Assembly (NCBI RefSeq): GCF_018131075.1
Contig: NZ_JAFCLS010000012.1
Location: forward strand, 124,001-188,000
From: Bradyrhizobium sp. JYMT SZCCT0428
GTDB taxonomy: Bacteria > Pseudomonadota > Alphaproteobacteria > Rhizobiales > Xanthobacteraceae
Direction: 5' to 3'
DNA: 64,000 nt
Below, piece after piece: positions 8,349-16,252 of the stretch. Each line of letters begins with the position of its first letter. Position 1 is the first letter of the stretch. Made by a program: the position numbers and the translations under genes. The notes beneath the pieces are model-generated. The model saw only the letters and a list, made by a program, of their open reading frames with translations, did not search any database and had not been told where the DNA came from.

Positions 8349-8450
8349 GGCAAGGCACGCTGGGCGCGCTCAGGGTCATTCGCGCGATTTGATCTGCCTC
8401 TCGATGTCCGACTAGCGGCGCGGCTCAATCCGCCCGCGAGGGCCTCGGTC

Positions 8451-8546
8451 TCAGCAAGTAGCCTTAAGCGACGCACCAAACGGGATCACGTTACCGCGAA
8501 ACCCCGGATGTCGCGGAGCCTGTCATCGGGCGCGCATTTGGCTCAT
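8451..8546 (+). repeat. Direct repeat, left copy, flanking the small zinc-finger gene
   Basis: It begins TCAGCAAGTAGCC and ends CATTTGGCTCA, and shares GGAGCCTGTCATCGGGCGCG and other blocks with 8861-8970. Compared with that copy it lacks about 12 bp (CGCGCGGCCCGT) near the right end. The two copies lie in the same orientation about 410 bp apart. Confidence 0.8.
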
Positions 8547-8566
8547 CCGGGATCCGCTCGCTGAAT

Positions 8567-8725
8567 TCAGTCGGCGTCCGTAATTCTTCCCTTGCCGGCA
8601 CAGGCTTCGCACTTCGCCGGATAGATCTTGCGAGTTGCCAGCACGGGCTGCTTCACCGCAGGGAATCCCGTTCCATTGCAGGCAGCGCAAGTGTGCTCTT
8701 TGATCTTTTGCGTCATGGCGTTCAT
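8567..8725 (-). CDS. Tiny DnaJ-type zinc-finger protein, 52 aa
   Basis: Two CxxCxGxG motifs are present, CAACNGTG and CEACAGKG, separated by about 20 residues. This is the half-finger layout of the DnaJ cysteine-rich domain, so the four cysteines should bind one zinc. The ATG at 8725 is preceded by GGAAGGGG at good spacing; a second ATG at 8716 is possible. The frame continues upstream but without a plausible start. By analogy it may bind RNA or unfolded protein, but no function is established here. It sits alone between two direct repeats (8451-8546 and 8861-8970). Confidence 0.75.
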   Translation of the reverse strand: MNAMTQKIKEHTCAACNGTGFPAVKQPVLATRKIYPAKCEACAGKGRITDAD

Positions 8726-8860
8726 TCGAACCCCTTCCACGCCGCCATGTTTGGCAGCCCTCGTACAGTATGTATGGCAATGAGACGCGGCCAGCGATTT
8801 TCGCCCGTGTGATTGCGGAGACCCCAAACGCGCGCATGGGAGCGCACAGGTGTGAGCGCC

Positions 8861-8970
8861 TCAGCAAGTAGCCCGAACAAGCGAAGTGCCATACGGGCTC
8901 ACGTCACAGCGAAAACCCTGAAATCGTGGAGCCTGTCATCGGGCGCGCATTCGCGCGGCCCGTTGGCTCA
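8861..8970 (+). repeat. Direct repeat, right copy, flanking the small zinc-finger gene
   Basis: It begins TCAGCAAGTAGCCCGAAC and ends CCCGTTGGCTCA. It shares GGAGCCTGTCATCGGGCGCG and the flanking order of blocks with 8451-8546. It ends just before the stop codon of the NTF2-like gene at 8977. Confidence 0.8.
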
Positions 8971-8976
8971 GCCGCG

Positions 8977-9354
8977 CTAGACTCGCTCAACAAGATGCGC
9001 ACGCGAGGCTGCAGGGTCAAAACGATCGGCGAAATATTGCGTTTCGTGGGCCACCAGTCCTTCGCGGAACTCCATGATGCTCACGGTGTAAGACGGTATG
9101 CCGTCATAGGTAAGCACGAATTCAGTGATCCAGAGATCGCCGCTGCCGATCATTCGCCGCACCGCAAAATGTTTCTTGTTTGGCTGGACGGTTCGGCTCT
9201 CCTGAATGTTGCGCCGGCCGCGGATCCGCTCGCCCGATTGCGGATAATCAAGCACCGCATCCTCGCGGTAGATTTCATGTTCGGCCTCGAAATCGCTCGC
9301 GTCCGAAGCATCCCAATGGCGCTGCAGTCTCGCCCGCACGGTTCGATCATCCAT
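8977..9354 (-). CDS. NTF2/SnoaL-like domain protein
   Basis: This 125-residue single-domain protein starts MDDRTVRARLQRHWDASDA. It contains the SnoaL-type pattern of an N-terminal helix pair followed by EIYREDAVLDYPQSGERIRG, then curved beta strands ending RFDP. The fold is used by small hydrolases, isomerases and unknown ligand-binding proteins, and no catalytic set is obvious. The gene is monocistronic. Its 3-prime end abuts the right copy of the direct repeat. Confidence 0.75.
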   Translation of the reverse strand: MDDRTVRARLQRHWDASDASDFEAEHEIYREDAVLDYPQSGERIRGRRNIQESRTVQPNKKHFAVRRMIGSGDLWITEFVLTYDGIPSYTVSIMEFREGLVAHETQYFADRFDPAASRAHLVERV

Positions 9355-9579
9355 CGCAATCTCCTACCAGCGCTTCCGGCTATTATTTTCCGAAACCATC
9401 GCATTCATTTAGCTGTAAACTCCAGAACGCCTCGCTCGAATGCTTGAAGCAAGGACCGTAGGTGGGTAGAGCCACCCTACGAACAATCAATATGGTCAGA
9501 TCATTCGAAAGGCTCGCCGCGTCCCCTCCGGTTCCCTCTGCGTTTCCCGCTGGCCTGTATCGCCGCCTGCACCCTGGCC

Positions 9580-10806
9580 TTGTCGCCCCTGCCCGCACCG
9601 GCCGCGCCGGTGGCCAGCATCCACGAGCTGGCGCAGCAGGAAAAGGCCCCGCTGCTCGACACGCTGCGCGACCTCGTCAACATCGAGTCCGGCAGCAAGG
9701 ATGCCGAAGGCCTGGCGCAGCTGGCGGCGTTGATCGCCGAACGCCTGACCAAACTCGGCGGCAAGGTTGCGATCATCGAGCCTACCGACATCTACCGGAT
9801 GGAAGACACGCCGCCGAAGCCGGGTTCCATGGTGCATGCGGAGTTCAAGGGCACGGGAACCAGGAAGATCATGCTGATCGCCCACATGGACACCGTCTAT
9901 CTGAAAGGCATGCTGAAGGACCAACCCTTCCGCATCGACGGCGACCGCGCCTATGGCCTCGCCGTCGGCGACGACAAGCAGGGCATCGCGCTGATCCTGC
10001 ACGCGGTGGCGATGCTGCAAAAACTGAAGTTTACGGATTACGGCATGCTGACCGTGCTGATCAACGGCGACGAGGAGATCAGCTCACCGGGCTCGCGCAG
10101 CACCATCACCCGCATGGCGGGCGAGCACGACGCGGTGTTCTCCTATGAGGGCGGCGGAATGGACGGCAATTTGCGCCTGGCCACCAGCGGCATCGGTGCG
10201 GCGTACCTGACGGTGGACGGCAAGGCCTCGCACGCCGGCGCGGCGCCGGAAAAGGGCGTCAACGCGCTGTACGAGCTGTCGCACCAGATGCTGCAATTGA
10301 GCGACCTGTCGCGGCGCGAACAGGGCCTGTCCCTGAACTGGACGGTCTCGCAGTCCGGCACCAACCGCAACGTGATCCCGGCGCAGGCCACCGCGCAAGG
10401 CGACGCAAGGGCGCTGAAGGTGTCTGACTTCGCCGAGCTCGAGGCCACGCTGCAGCAACGCATCAAGACCCAGCGGATCCCCGACGCCAAGGTCCAGCTG
10501 CGGTTCGAGATGCGCCGCCCGCCGCTCGAAGCAACCCCCGCCTCGCGCCGCCTGGCCGCCCACGGCACCGCGATCTACGAAGAACTGGGGTTGCCGTTGA
10601 AGGTGCTGGAGGTTGCCACCGGCGGCGGCACCGACGCCGCGTTCGCGGCGCTGAAGACCAAGGCCCCCGTCATCGAGGGTTTTGGTCTCAGCAGCTTTGG
10701 CGCCCACTCCAACGACGCCGAATACGTCAAGCTCGAGACCATCGTGCCGCGGCTTTATCTGTCGGCGCGCATGATCATGGATGTGTCGCAGGACAAGGTG
10801 AAATAA
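9580..10806 (+). CDS. M20 family metallopeptidase, glutamate carboxypeptidase-like; start uncertain
   Basis: A zinc-dependent exopeptidase of the carboxypeptidase G2 type, 408 residues from a TTG at 9580. Metal and catalytic motifs are intact: LIAHMDTVY, VGDDKQGIA, INGDEEISSPGS and the late GAHSNDAEYV histidine. The dimerisation domain (about residues 190-300) interrupts the catalytic one as usual. The TTG has no ribosome-binding site. Directly upstream in the same frame lies a clear signal peptide (RFPLACIAACTLALSPLPAP), so the real N-terminus is earlier. However, no ATG, GTG or TTG exists in that frame after the stop at 9445. The nearest ATG (9492, MVRSFERLAA) is one base out of frame. Either a CTG start is used or a 1-nt frameshift is present. 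Confidence 0.8.
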   Translation: MSPLPAPAAPVASIHELAQQEKAPLLDTLRDLVNIESGSKDAEGLAQLAALIAERLTKLGGKVAIIEPTDIYRMEDTPPKPGSMVHAEFKGTGTRKIMLIAHMDTVYLKGMLKDQPFRIDGDRAYGLAVGDDKQGIALILHAVAMLQKLKFTDYGMLTVLINGDEEISSPGSRSTITRMAGEHDAVFSYEGGGMDGNLRLATSGIGAAYLTVDGKASHAGAAPEKGVNALYELSHQMLQLSDLSRREQGLSLNWTVSQSGTNRNVIPAQATAQGDARALKVSDFAELEATLQQRIKTQRIPDAKVQLRFEMRRPPLEATPASRRLAAHGTAIYEELGLPLKVLEVATGGGTDAAFAALKTKAPVIEGFGLSSFGAHSNDAEYVKLETIVPRLYLSARMIMDVSQDKVK

Positions 10807-10867
10807 TGCGGTGCAGCGGTGGCTGCGCCGCTGGAACCTGCCTCGTTGTCACGAGTTCCAAAATTAA

Positions 10868-10895
10868 AAGGCCGCTGAGTGATGTCAGCGGCCTT
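10868..10895. terminator. Stem-loop terminator between convergent genes
   Basis: AAGGCCGCTGA and TCAGCGGCCTT form a perfect 11-bp stem with a 6-nt loop. A short T-rich stretch (AAAATTTTT) follows a few bases later. It lies between the convergent M20 peptidase (end 10806) and cupin (end 11022) genes and could serve both strands. Confidence 0.7.
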
Positions 10896-11021
10896 CGTTA
10901 AAATTTTTAAGTATGAAATCCTGCCTGGCAGTTTGATAGCGCAGAACCGTTCTGTTGTGGATTCCGGGCTAATACGGTGTCCTGAGCTGCGAAGGCAGTC
11001 GCGCCGCCAACAGCGCAAGTG

Positions 11022-11759
11022 CTAGCCGCGCTTGCCGCCGATCGAGACGAAGGCCATCAGACAGGGCTCCGATAGCGGGTTGCGCCAGCGATGCCTTGTG
11101 CCGTTCTGCACGATGCAATCGCCCTGGCGCAGATGGACCTTCTGGCCGTCGTCCAGTTCCAGCGTCATCTCGCCGCGAACCACGACGCCGTAGTCGATGG
11201 TATCGGACGTATGCATGCCCGGCGCGCTGCGGTCGAAAACGTCACCCATGCCGGGGAGCTTGTCGGACAATTCCTTCAGCCCGCTTTCGAACGTGACGCC
11301 GGCCGGCGGCTTGTAGCCTTCGGGCCGCCTCGGCGGATACGAGATCAGGCGGAACATCGTGCCGCCCGGGCCGGGAAAGCCTATTGTGCCCTTGAGCATC
11401 GGGTCCGGCTCGAGGCCGGTGAGCTGCGGCACGCCCTCGGTCATGTAGAGTTCGTAGAATGTCAGCCCCGGATTGCTATCGATCTCCACGACCTTGGACG
11501 TGACGTCAACGGACTTGAACACCGACTTGCCGGCCTCATTGCGGCCGGTCAGCGCCCGCTTGGGCGGCGGCAGGTCGCTCGAATCCTTGGCTCTAGCGGG
11601 TTGCGAGAGCGCGGCCAGAGCGCCGCTGCCGGCGATGGCGGAAAGCGCCTGGAGCAACTGGCGCCGGTCCCCGCCTGCAAATTCTTCGGACGGGGGCGTC
11701 CTCTCGCTTACGGATTTGTCCTTGTTTCGTGTCCACCAGCGCCACGAGAGCCTGCTCAT
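11022..11759 (-). CDS. Exported cupin-domain protein with Tat-like signal
   Basis: This 245-residue protein has a twin-arginine-type segment after a 30-residue N-terminal extension (GGDRRQLLQALSAIAGSGAL, then an Ala-rich cleavage site), so periplasmic export is likely. The C-terminal third is a single cupin barrel with DTIDYGVVVRGEMTLELDDG and NGTRHRWRNP. The second motif keeps a histidine; the first motif lacks the usual His pair. The central part (about residues 75-165) is unassigned. Small ring-cleaving or sugar-binding enzymes share this fold, and the substrate is unknown. The next gene on the left converges on it. Confidence 0.7.
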   Translation of the reverse strand: MSRLSWRWWTRNKDKSVSERTPPSEEFAGGDRRQLLQALSAIAGSGALAALSQPARAKDSSDLPPPKRALTGRNEAGKSVFKSVDVTSKVVEIDSNPGLTFYELYMTEGVPQLTGLEPDPMLKGTIGFPGPGGTMFRLISYPPRRPEGYKPPAGVTFESGLKELSDKLPGMGDVFDRSAPGMHTSDTIDYGVVVRGEMTLELDDGQKVHLRQGDCIVQNGTRHRWRNPLSEPCLMAFVSIGGKRG

Positions 11760-11886
11760 CTGTGTCCTCCGCCCGTTTGGTTTTCGTTGTCGTCGGTGCC
11801 AGTTGTGCCGAAGCAGGCAGGCCCGTGGAACTAGACCTTAGGCGTAACGTGCAACCAGTGAGGGTGTGCTGTTTGGGCCCTCCGGC

Positions 11887-11962
11887 GTCATTGCGAGCGC
11901 AGCGAAGCAATCCATGGCTCGGCAAGACGAAGCATGGATTGCTTCGCTTCGCTCGCAATGAC
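11887..11962. repeat. Palindromic repeat B (GTCATTGCGAGC family), copy 1
   Basis: The ends are inverted copies: GTCATTGCGAGCGCAGCG ... CGCTCGCAATGAC, with GAAGCAATCCAT/ATGGATTGCTTC inside, so it folds into one long hairpin. The same family occurs at 24809-24919 and 27794-27873, and as split halves at 22472-22500 and 23431-23483. It lies upstream of the ModA-like gene. Confidence 0.85.
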
Positions 11963-12054
11963 GGGGCGGCCATTTGAGGTAGCCGCTTCGCTCTTTGCGC
12001 GCTAACATCCCTGGCAAGGACGTCCGCTCAAGAAGCGCCCCGGGAGGAATAACC

Positions 12055-12849
12055 ATGCGGCTGAATTCAACTATTTTCCGCAGCATCGCACTCGGCTTCG
12101 TTGCCGCCTTCGCGTTTTCAGGCGCAGCCTCTGCCGCCGAGGTGCGCGTCATGATCTCCGGCGGATTGGCGGCCGCCTACAAGGCGCTGGTCCCTGAATT
12201 CGAGCGTGCCACCGGCCACAAGGTGCTGACCGCCTACGGTCCGTCGATGGGCACGACGGCGAATGCGATCCCGGTGCGGCTGGAGCGCGGCGAGGCCGCA
12301 GACGTCCTGATCATGGTCGGCTATGCGATCGACGATCTCGCCAGGCAGGGCAAGGTGATTGCGGAAAGCAAGATCGACCTGGTCAAATCGCCGATCGGGG
12401 TTGCGGTGAAGTCAGGCGCGCCGAAGCCGGACATCAGCAATGCGGACGCGGTCAAGCGCGCGCTGCTGGCCGCGAAGACCATCGCCTATTCCGACAGCGC
12501 CAGCGGCGTCTATGTCTCGACCGAGATGTTCGACAAGCTCGGCATCAAGGACGCCATGAAGGACAAGGCGCGAAAAATTCCGGCGACCCCGGTCGGCGAA
12601 ATCGTCGCGCACGGCGACGCCGAGATCGGCTTCCAGCAGATCAGCGAGCTGCGGCCGGTCGAAGGCATCGACATCGTCGGTCCCCTGCCCGACGAATTGC
12701 AGAAGATCACGGTGTTCTCCGCCGCGATTGCCAGCGTCTCGAAGGAGCCCGACGCCGGCAAGGCGCTGATCAAATTCCTCGCTTCGCCCGCGGCCCGGCC
12801 GGAGATCGTCAAGAGCGGGATGGATCCGATCGTGGGGGCGGGGAATTAG
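12055..12849 (+). CDS. ModA-like periplasmic substrate-binding protein (solitary)
   Basis: A 264-residue binding protein of the molybdate/sulfate-type class II fold. A signal peptide runs from the ATG at 12055 (IALGFVAAFAFSGAASAAE). Next come VRVMISGGLAAAYKALVPEF and GPSMGTTANAIPVRLERGEAADVLI, characteristic of ModA-like proteins. GGGAGGAATAACC before the ATG fixes this start over an earlier one at 11995. No permease or ATPase is adjacent, so it either serves a remote transporter or has another role, as many solitary ModA-like proteins do. The ligand is not predictable with confidence. Confidence 0.8.
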   Translation: MRLNSTIFRSIALGFVAAFAFSGAASAAEVRVMISGGLAAAYKALVPEFERATGHKVLTAYGPSMGTTANAIPVRLERGEAADVLIMVGYAIDDLARQGKVIAESKIDLVKSPIGVAVKSGAPKPDISNADAVKRALLAAKTIAYSDSASGVYVSTEMFDKLGIKDAMKDKARKIPATPVGEIVAHGDAEIGFQQISELRPVEGIDIVGPLPDELQKITVFSAAIASVSKEPDAGKALIKFLASPAARPEIVKSGMDPIVGAGN

Positions 12850-12863
12850 CCCACTTGTTACTC

Positions 12864-12996
12864 CCTCGCCCCGCTCTTGCGGGGAGAGGGTTGGGGTGAG
12901 GGGCTCTATCCGCTAGCGCAAATGCCAATTGATAGACCGGTACCCCCTCACCCGGATTGCTTCGCAATCCGACCTCTCCCCGCAAGCGGGGCGAGG
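12864..12996. repeat. Palindromic repeat (CCTCGCCCCGC ... GCGGGGCGAGG type)
   Basis: The left arm begins CCCTCGCCCCGCTCTTGCGG and the right arm ends CCGCAAGCGGGGCGAGG. They are inverted copies separated by about 60 bp, with inner GGGGTGAGGG/CCCCTCACCC arms. It lies between convergent genes, where it could also act as a transcription terminator. Confidence 0.75.
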
Positions 12997-13036
12997 TAAG
13001 CTGAACGCTGGCACCTATTCTCTGAAGTCACGCTAT

Positions 13037-14788
13037 TCACCGATGCATCCCGTGCTGCATCGCCAGCAGCACGATGATCGCCAGCGCCAGCACGATGGTC
13101 GTGCTCTTCCAGAACAGCAGCGGGTTGCGCTCGATCAGCGGCGTCGATGAGGTACCGAGATAATTGGCGTTGGGATGACGCAAATCGTGCAGGAATTCCG
13201 ACAGGCTGTCGTATCGCTTGTAAGGGTTCGGATGCACCGCGCGCTCCAGCGTGCCGTCGACCCACACCGGCACTTCGCGGTCGCGGTGCGAGGCCGGATT
13301 GTAGATCAGCCTGTTGAACTGCGAGCGGGTTCGGGCTTTCGCCGCTGCCGCGCCATAGGGCAGCTTTCCCGTCAGCATGTGATAGGTGATGACCCCGAGC
13401 GAGAACAGGTCGGAGCGTGACGAGACCGGCTCGCCCAGAAAATATTCCGGCGCGGTGTATTGCGCGGTGCCGAGAATATCGTTGCGGTTGCCGGATGGAG
13501 CGGCCTCGATGACGCCGGTGATCTTGGTCGAGCCGAAATCGATGATCTTCACCGTTCCGGTCCTGTCGATCATGATATTGTCCGGCCGCAGGTCCTGATG
13601 CAGCATCTCCGTGCGGTGAAAGGCGCGCAGGCCCTTGGCGATCTGCTCGACGATGCCGCGCACCGTCTCCAGCGTCGGCCGGGGATTGTCGATCATCCAT
13701 TGCGTCAGCGTCTGGCCGTCGATGTACTCGGTCGCGACATAGAGGAAGCTGCGCTTGCGTGACGGCAGGCACGGCTTCAGCACGTGCGGGCTGTCGATCC
13801 GCCGCGCCACCCATTCTTCCATCATGAACCGCTTCAGATATTCCGGGTCGTCGCGCAGGTCGATCGACGGAATCTTCAGGGTGACGACATCCTCGCTCTC
13901 GATGTCGACGGCGAGGTAAATGTGGCTGCGGCTGGAGCCGTGCAATTCCCTGACGATCCGGTAGCCATCGAAAACCTGCCGCGCTTCCAATAGCGGCGGC
14001 AGCGGCAGTTCTCTCGGCTGCCCGAACACTTCGCTGGCGGCGCTTTCGGGCAGCTCATCGACGCGCACGATCTGGATGGTGAGATTGTCCTTGCTGCCGA
14101 GTTCGAAGGCCAATTCGGCGACGGCTTTAGCCGCCTGGTCGAGATCGGCGGCGTTATCCCGGACCGTTCTGGCGATATGGCGATCGCCGACATGTTCGTA
14201 GATGCCGTCGGTCACCAGCACGAAGGTGTCGCCCTTCTCGACCCGGGACATCAAATAGTCGATTTCGATCTGCGGATTCACCCCGAGCGCGCGGCCGAGA
14301 TAGGACTGTTCCGACGAAATGATGACGCGATGGTCGTTGGTGAGCTGCTCCAGCGAGTTGCCGGACACGCGATAGATCCTGGAATCGCCGACGTGAAACA
14401 GATGCGCCGTGGTCGACTTGAGGACGATCGCGCTCAGCGTACAGACGTAGCCGCGGTCCCGCTCGTAGGAATACTGGCTTCTCCGCGTTTGCGAATGCAG
14501 CCAGGAATTGGTCGCCTCCAGCACGCGCTGGGCAGAGGTTCGCACCGACCAGGATTCCGAGGTGCAGTAATAGTCGGTCAAAAAACCCTTGACGGCGGAC
14601 TCGGCTGCGATGCGGCTGACATTGCTGCTCGAGATGCCGTCCGCCAGCACGATGGCGATGCCCTTGAGGCTCAATAGCGGCTCGGCCGGAATCAGGACGC
14701 CGTGAAAATCCTGATTGGTCTCCTTGCGACCTTTGTCAGAATATTGCCCGACCGATATTTTCAGTTCACGCGGCATCTGTCCCGTCAA
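13037..14788 (-). CDS. Bifunctional PP2C phosphatase / Ser-Thr protein kinase, membrane-anchored
   Basis: A 583-residue signalling protein with three parts. Residues about 10-245 form a PP2C phosphatase, with metal motifs VLADGISSSN (Asp50), FHVGDSRIYR, LVTDGIYEHV and GSKDNLTIQI. Residues about 270-545 form a Hanks-type kinase, with Lys305 in VVTLKIPS, catalytic loop HQDLRPDNIM (Asp399, Asn404) and metal-binding Asp417 in IIDFGS. A single transmembrane segment ends the protein (TTIVLALAIIVLLAM), leaving the enzymes in the cytoplasm. HQD replaces the common HRD, as in some bacterial kinases. It follows the formate/nitrite channel gene by 52 nt on the same strand. Regulation of that channel or of nitrite metabolism by phosphorylation is an inference. 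Confidence 0.9.
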   Translation of the reverse strand: MTGQMPRELKISVGQYSDKGRKETNQDFHGVLIPAEPLLSLKGIAIVLADGISSSNVSRIAAESAVKGFLTDYYCTSESWSVRTSAQRVLEATNSWLHSQTRRSQYSYERDRGYVCTLSAIVLKSTTAHLFHVGDSRIYRVSGNSLEQLTNDHRVIISSEQSYLGRALGVNPQIEIDYLMSRVEKGDTFVLVTDGIYEHVGDRHIARTVRDNAADLDQAAKAVAELAFELGSKDNLTIQIVRVDELPESAASEVFGQPRELPLPPLLEARQVFDGYRIVRELHGSSRSHIYLAVDIESEDVVTLKIPSIDLRDDPEYLKRFMMEEWVARRIDSPHVLKPCLPSRKRSFLYVATEYIDGQTLTQWMIDNPRPTLETVRGIVEQIAKGLRAFHRTEMLHQDLRPDNIMIDRTGTVKIIDFGSTKITGVIEAAPSGNRNDILGTAQYTAPEYFLGEPVSSRSDLFSLGVITYHMLTGKLPYGAAAAKARTRSQFNRLIYNPASHRDREVPVWVDGTLERAVHPNPYKRYDSLSEFLHDLRHPNANYLGTSSTPLIERNPLLFWKSTTIVLALAIIVLLAMQHGMHR

Positions 14789-14796
14789 AGGATAAT

Positions 14797-14824
14797 GGTC
14801 TCAACCCTTGGAAGAGTTGAGACC
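14797..14824 (-). promoter_or_regulatory. Intercistronic stem-loop between channel and kinase genes
   Basis: GGTCTCAAC (14797-14805) and GTTGAGACC (14816-14824) form a perfect 9-bp stem with a 10-nt loop. It fills most of the 52-nt gap between the channel stop (14841) and the kinase start (14788). There is no U-run, so it fits better as an mRNA-processing or attenuation hairpin than a full terminator. It could also be a protein-binding palindrome. Confidence 0.45.
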
Positions 14825-14840
14825 CCGAAGACCAATACGG

Positions 14841-15653
14841 TCAACCCACCGCGCGCTTCGGCGCGGTCTTCACGTGTGTCGTGTAGAGCGTCAGGCCGGT
14901 GAAGGCGAGGCCGCCGACGAGATTTCCGACCACGGTCGGGATCTCGTTCCAGACCAGGTAGTCCACGATCGTGAACTTTCCGCCGAGCAGCAGGCCGGCG
15001 GGAAACAGGAACATGTTCACGATCGAATGCTCGAAGGTCATCGCAAAGAACAGCATGATCGGCATCCACATCGCGATCACCTTGCCGCTGACCGTCGTCG
15101 AGATCATCGCGCCGACGACGCCGGCCGATACCATCCAGTTGCAGAGCATGCCGCGAACAAACAGCGTCAGCATGCCGTTGATGCCGTGCGCCGCGTAGCC
15201 CACGGTGCGGCCCTCGCCGATATGGCCGAGCGCGACGCCGACCTTGTCGGGCGGCGTGGAGAATCCGAAGGTGCAGACGATCGCCGCCATCACCGCGACG
15301 GTGAAAGCACCGCCGAAATTGCCGATGAACACCAGACCCCAGTTGCGCAGCACGCCGCCGAGCGTCACGCCCGGACGCTTGTCGATCAGCGCCAGTGGAC
15401 ACAGCACGAACACGCCGGTCAAAAGGTCGAAGCCGAACAGATAGAGCATGCAGAAGCCGACCGGAAACAGGATCGCCCCGATGATCGGCTGGCCGGTTTG
15501 GACGCCCATCGTGACGGCGAACCACGCCGCCAGCGTCAGGATGGCGCCGGCCATATAGGCGCGAATCACGGTGTCGCGCGTCGACATGAAGATCTTGGAT
15601 TCTCCGGCATCGACCATCTTGGTCACGAATTCCGAAGGCACGAGATAGGCCAT
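14841..15653 (-). CDS. Formate/nitrite transporter (FNT) family channel
   Basis: This 270-residue inner-membrane channel starts MAYLVPSEFVTKMVDAGESK. It has six predicted membrane segments, with the FNT pattern of paired half-helices: ILTLAAWFAVTM, GFCMLYLFGFDLLTGVFVLC, GNFGGAFTVAVMAAIVCTFG, NWMVSAGVVGAMIS, MWMPIMLFFAMTFEHSIVNM and VVGNLVGGLAFTGL. The FEHSIVNM motif includes the histidine-containing loop of the family. Family members conduct formate, nitrite or hydrosulfide; the kinase neighbour does not discriminate. GGGGGAAC precedes the ATG at 15653. The upstream extension to 15755 is Arg-rich and unlikely. Confidence 0.9.
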   Translation of the reverse strand: MAYLVPSEFVTKMVDAGESKIFMSTRDTVIRAYMAGAILTLAAWFAVTMGVQTGQPIIGAILFPVGFCMLYLFGFDLLTGVFVLCPLALIDKRPGVTLGGVLRNWGLVFIGNFGGAFTVAVMAAIVCTFGFSTPPDKVGVALGHIGEGRTVGYAAHGINGMLTLFVRGMLCNWMVSAGVVGAMISTTVSGKVIAMWMPIMLFFAMTFEHSIVNMFLFPAGLLLGGKFTIVDYLVWNEIPTVVGNLVGGLAFTGLTLYTTHVKTAPKRAVG

Positions 15654-16136
15654 TGCAGTTCCCCCTGTTTCGCAAAAATCTAACTGGCGCCGGCAGCCAT
15701 ATGGCCCGCGCCGATGTGAGGTGTGGCGAGCCGTCCTCGCGCGCGCATGCCGCAACCAACACCATCAGCAGAAGCAAAACGCTTCTGCTTGGCGCCGCGG
15801 GTCACACGCTCACGCTTGATCTGAGACAGAGATGTTTGTGGAGTGGTCCCGATGACTGCTCCAGGCGCCTCATGGAGGTGGCCTGATCCCTGCGCCTTGG
15901 CCAACACTGGCTTTGGCAATCCGTAGGACGGCAGTCGTCATTGACTGAGATTTAATTAAGCAATCGATGTGCCAACAGGGCGCAGGCGCGGAAGTGGCAA
16001 AAACCCCGTGATTTTACAGGATTAATCGCCACGGATCGCATCCGGGGGCATTGGCCTCATGCCTTGTAATTGTGCAGTTGCACAGATGTAGCGCAGGTCG
16101 CCGAAGCAGGCGAAGCTAGTTCGATTTGGCGCGTCC
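15654..16136. other. Intergenic stretch, no gene supported
   Basis: Open frames here lack plausible starts and protein-like composition. The region must carry the promoter of the leftward channel-kinase pair, but I cannot place it. Locally AT-rich sequence (about 15946-16020) is the only notable trait. Confidence 0.5.
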
Positions 16137-16230
16137 GTCATCCTGAGGTGCGAGCGCAGCGAGCCTCGAAGGATGGCCACGGGCCCTGCTCATCCTTCGA
16201 GGCGCGCAAGAGCGCGCACCTCAGGATGAC
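16137..16230. repeat. Palindromic repeat (GTCATCCTGAGGTGCGAGC family)
   Basis: The ends are inverted (GTCATCCTGAGGTGCG ... CGCACCTCAGGATGAC), with inner CTCGAAGGATG/CATCCTTCGAG arms, so it is one long hairpin. It lies just past the 3-prime end of the leftward substrate-binding-protein gene and may end its transcript. Confidence 0.8.
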
Positions 16231-16252
16231 GGGAAGACTCATCGCACTCGGC

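Noticed and set aside
11827..11851. GGAAC-N16-CGTG upstream of the ModA-like gene
   Set aside because: The -10 element is CGTG rather than CGTT, it is about 200 bp from the start, and a long hairpin repeat lies between.
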